From contig MBPM02000065.1 in assembly GCA_001695595.3 (NCBI GenBank), forward strand, positions 434,001 to 498,000: a DNA stretch of 64,000 nt, given 5' to 3'. The number at the start of each line of letters is the position of its first letter. Positions within the stretch are counted from its first letter, which is position 1. The notes beneath the pieces are model-generated. The model saw only the letters and a program-made list of their open reading frames with translations. It ran no database searches and had not been told where the DNA came from. This DNA is from Plasmopara viticola (taxonomy: Eukaryota; Oomycota; Peronosporomycetes; Peronosporales; Peronosporaceae). This document shows, in pieces, positions 62,736 through 64,000 of this stretch. The translations under genes were made by a program, and so were the position numbers.

Positions 62736-63258
62736 AGCGCACTAGCATAGCGCACCACTGCACTACATATTGACATAACTGCAGACATACGCGAATGTCG
62801 TCACATTACGTTACATCATACGAGAGGCAATTTTTATTAGAATATTTGCACTTGATACAACACTCTGACTTTCCTTCATCACGTCTTGCGTACTAAAGAC
62901 CTACAAGCACGTCAGCCACGTTTACATGACATCGACCACGTCGTTGTTATAATTGTAAAATATTCGGATCTGAAGCGTCAATGATTATCCACTTCACACC
63001 GCGAGAAAATTTTAAACGACCATTTGCGGTCACTACTTCAAGCCCGACCACTGTTAGTTCGACCGTCCAATCAGTCATCATCGTAGTGATTGCGATTAGT
63101 GTCAACATGGTGTAAAAGAAAAGTAAAGCAAACCGATTTGCTGAACAATGCAGTCTTGTGCTTGAGCGGTGGTTCACACTTGAACAGACACTAGACGCAA
63201 AAGATTGACAACATGATACCGACTATTTATATTTTAATAGTGTGTGGTGCATAACGTG

Positions 63259-63331
63259 CTCTCCCAGCTGGGTTTGAACCAGCGACCTTGAGGTTAACAG
63301 CCGCACGCTCTACCAACTGAGCTATAGGAGA
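63259..63331 (-). tRNA. trnN: tRNA-Asn(GUU), array copy 24
   Basis: Consensus sequence; the spacer on its right carries a CTTTC duplication (about 63467-63476). Confidence 0.85.
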
Positions 63332-63858
63332 AGCGCACTAGCATAGCGCACCACTGCACTACATATTCATATGACTGCAGACACACGCGAATGCCGTCAC
63401 ATTACGTTACATCATACGAGAGGCAATTTTTATTGAATATTTGCACTTGATACAACACTCTGACTTTCCTTTCCTTCATCACGTCTTGCGTACTAAAGAC
63501 CTACAAGCACGTCAGCCACGTTTACATGACATCGACCACGTCGTTGTTATAATTGTAAAATATTCGGATCTGAAGCGTCAATGATTATCCACTTCACACC
63601 GCGAGAAAATTTTAAACGACCATTTGCGGTCACTACTTCAAGCCCGACCACTGTTAGTTCGACCGTCCAATCAGTCATCATCGTAGTGATTGCGATTAGT
63701 GTCAACATGGTGTAAAAGAAAAGTAAAGCAAACCGATTTGCTGAACAATGCAGTCTTGTGCTTGAGCGGTGGTTCACACTTGAACAGACACTAGACGCAA
63801 AAGATTGACAACATGATACCGACTATTTATATTTTAATAGTGTGTGGTGCATAACGTG

Positions 63859-63931
63859 CTCTCCCAGCTGGGTTTGAACCAGCGACCTTGAGGTTAACAG
63901 CCGCACGCTCTACCAACTGAGCTATAGGAGA
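63859..63931 (-). tRNA. trnN: tRNA-Asn(GUU), array copy 25
   Basis: Consensus sequence; last copy in the window, with the array still running at the edge. Confidence 0.85.
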
Positions 63932-64000
63932 AGCGCACTAGCATAGCGCACCACTGCACTACATATTGACATAACTGCAGACATACGCGAATGTCGTCAC

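Larger units (their letters stand above)
47985..64000. repeat. Tandem array, ~597-bp unit, each with one tRNA-Asn gene
   Basis: From about 48.6 kb the sequence is a head-to-tail array. Successive tRNA starts are 587, 597, 596, 595, 596, 597 ... bp apart, except for three intervals of 863-874 bp that hold a SINE. Every unit is made of a 73-nt minus-strand tRNA gene and about 524 bp of spacer. Interior units are almost identical, differing by single-base changes and indels. The leftmost unit (about 47985-48597) is strongly diverged; homology to the unit is still visible from the poly-A/GTAAAGCAA segment at about 47990. The array continues past 64000, so its full size is unknown. Near-identity points to recent homogenisation by unequal exchange or conversion. 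Confidence 0.95.

Noticed and set aside
49013..63777. About 22 identical 76-codon frames listed as separate genes
   Set aside because: They are spacer sequence copied with the array. The frame is broken in the diverged edge unit and in at least one interior unit, so I do not annotate them as CDS.
47985..64000. CRISPR array or bacterial satellite interpretation of the regular repeats
   Set aside because: The period of about 597 bp, the tRNA gene in every unit, and the intron-rich eukaryotic neighbours rule out a CRISPR array.

Overview
The window looks like nuclear DNA of an oomycete, most likely a Peronosporales species (Phytophthora or downy mildew type). The reasons are compact genes with very short GT-AG introns (57 to 87 nt in nearly every gene I could splice) and CTAAY-like branch points, a giant secreted/transmembrane protein built from GCC2/GCC3-type Cys-rich repeats, a tRNA-derived SINE, and a transition-zone (flagellar) gene. 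I name no species. Spliced models were built by hand from reading frames and splice signals, without alignments.

Layout. 1-2211: no gene recognised. 2212-5198: a coiled-coil protein with a SUMO-interaction-like motif (minus), a 125-residue two-zinc-finger (B-box-like) protein in three exons (minus), and a conserved-looking multi-pass membrane protein (plus). 5199-6465: mostly non-coding, with one weak small gene candidate. 6466-29657: one giant gene of three exons (final exon 18.8 kb) encoding about 7,683 residues: signal peptide, beta-sandwich/Calx-beta-like region, about 2,900 residues of Cys-rich repeats, one transmembrane helix near residue 3,802-3,825, then about 3,850 residues of cytoplasmic coiled coil. 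29968-45680: a dense housekeeping cluster: PWWP-PHD-PHD chromatin protein, CAAX protease RCE1, WD40 ribosome-assembly chaperone AAMP/Sqt1, cap-binding protein eIF4E, and a long RPGRIP1L-like transition-zone protein that carries many EF-hand-like units in place of the usual C-terminus and has two apparent one-base frame breaks. 45.7-47.4 kb: fragments of a probably decayed gene.

From about 48 kb to the right edge the window is a tandem array with a period of about 597 bp. Each unit carries one minus-strand tRNA-Asn(GUU)-like gene with good internal A and B boxes; 26 copies are visible and the array runs off the window. Three alternate units carry the same tRNA-derived SINE next to or inside the tRNA gene, so part of the array has a two-unit higher-order repeat. 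The left edge of the array is diverged, while the interior is nearly identical.

No operon logic applies; genes are independent nuclear genes, several divergently paired (the start codons of RCE1 and AAMP are 43 bp apart). The most unusual items are the tRNA array with its higher-order SINE pattern, the giant membrane protein with a recurring basic helix motif, and the RPGRIP1L/EF-hand fusion with its frame breaks.
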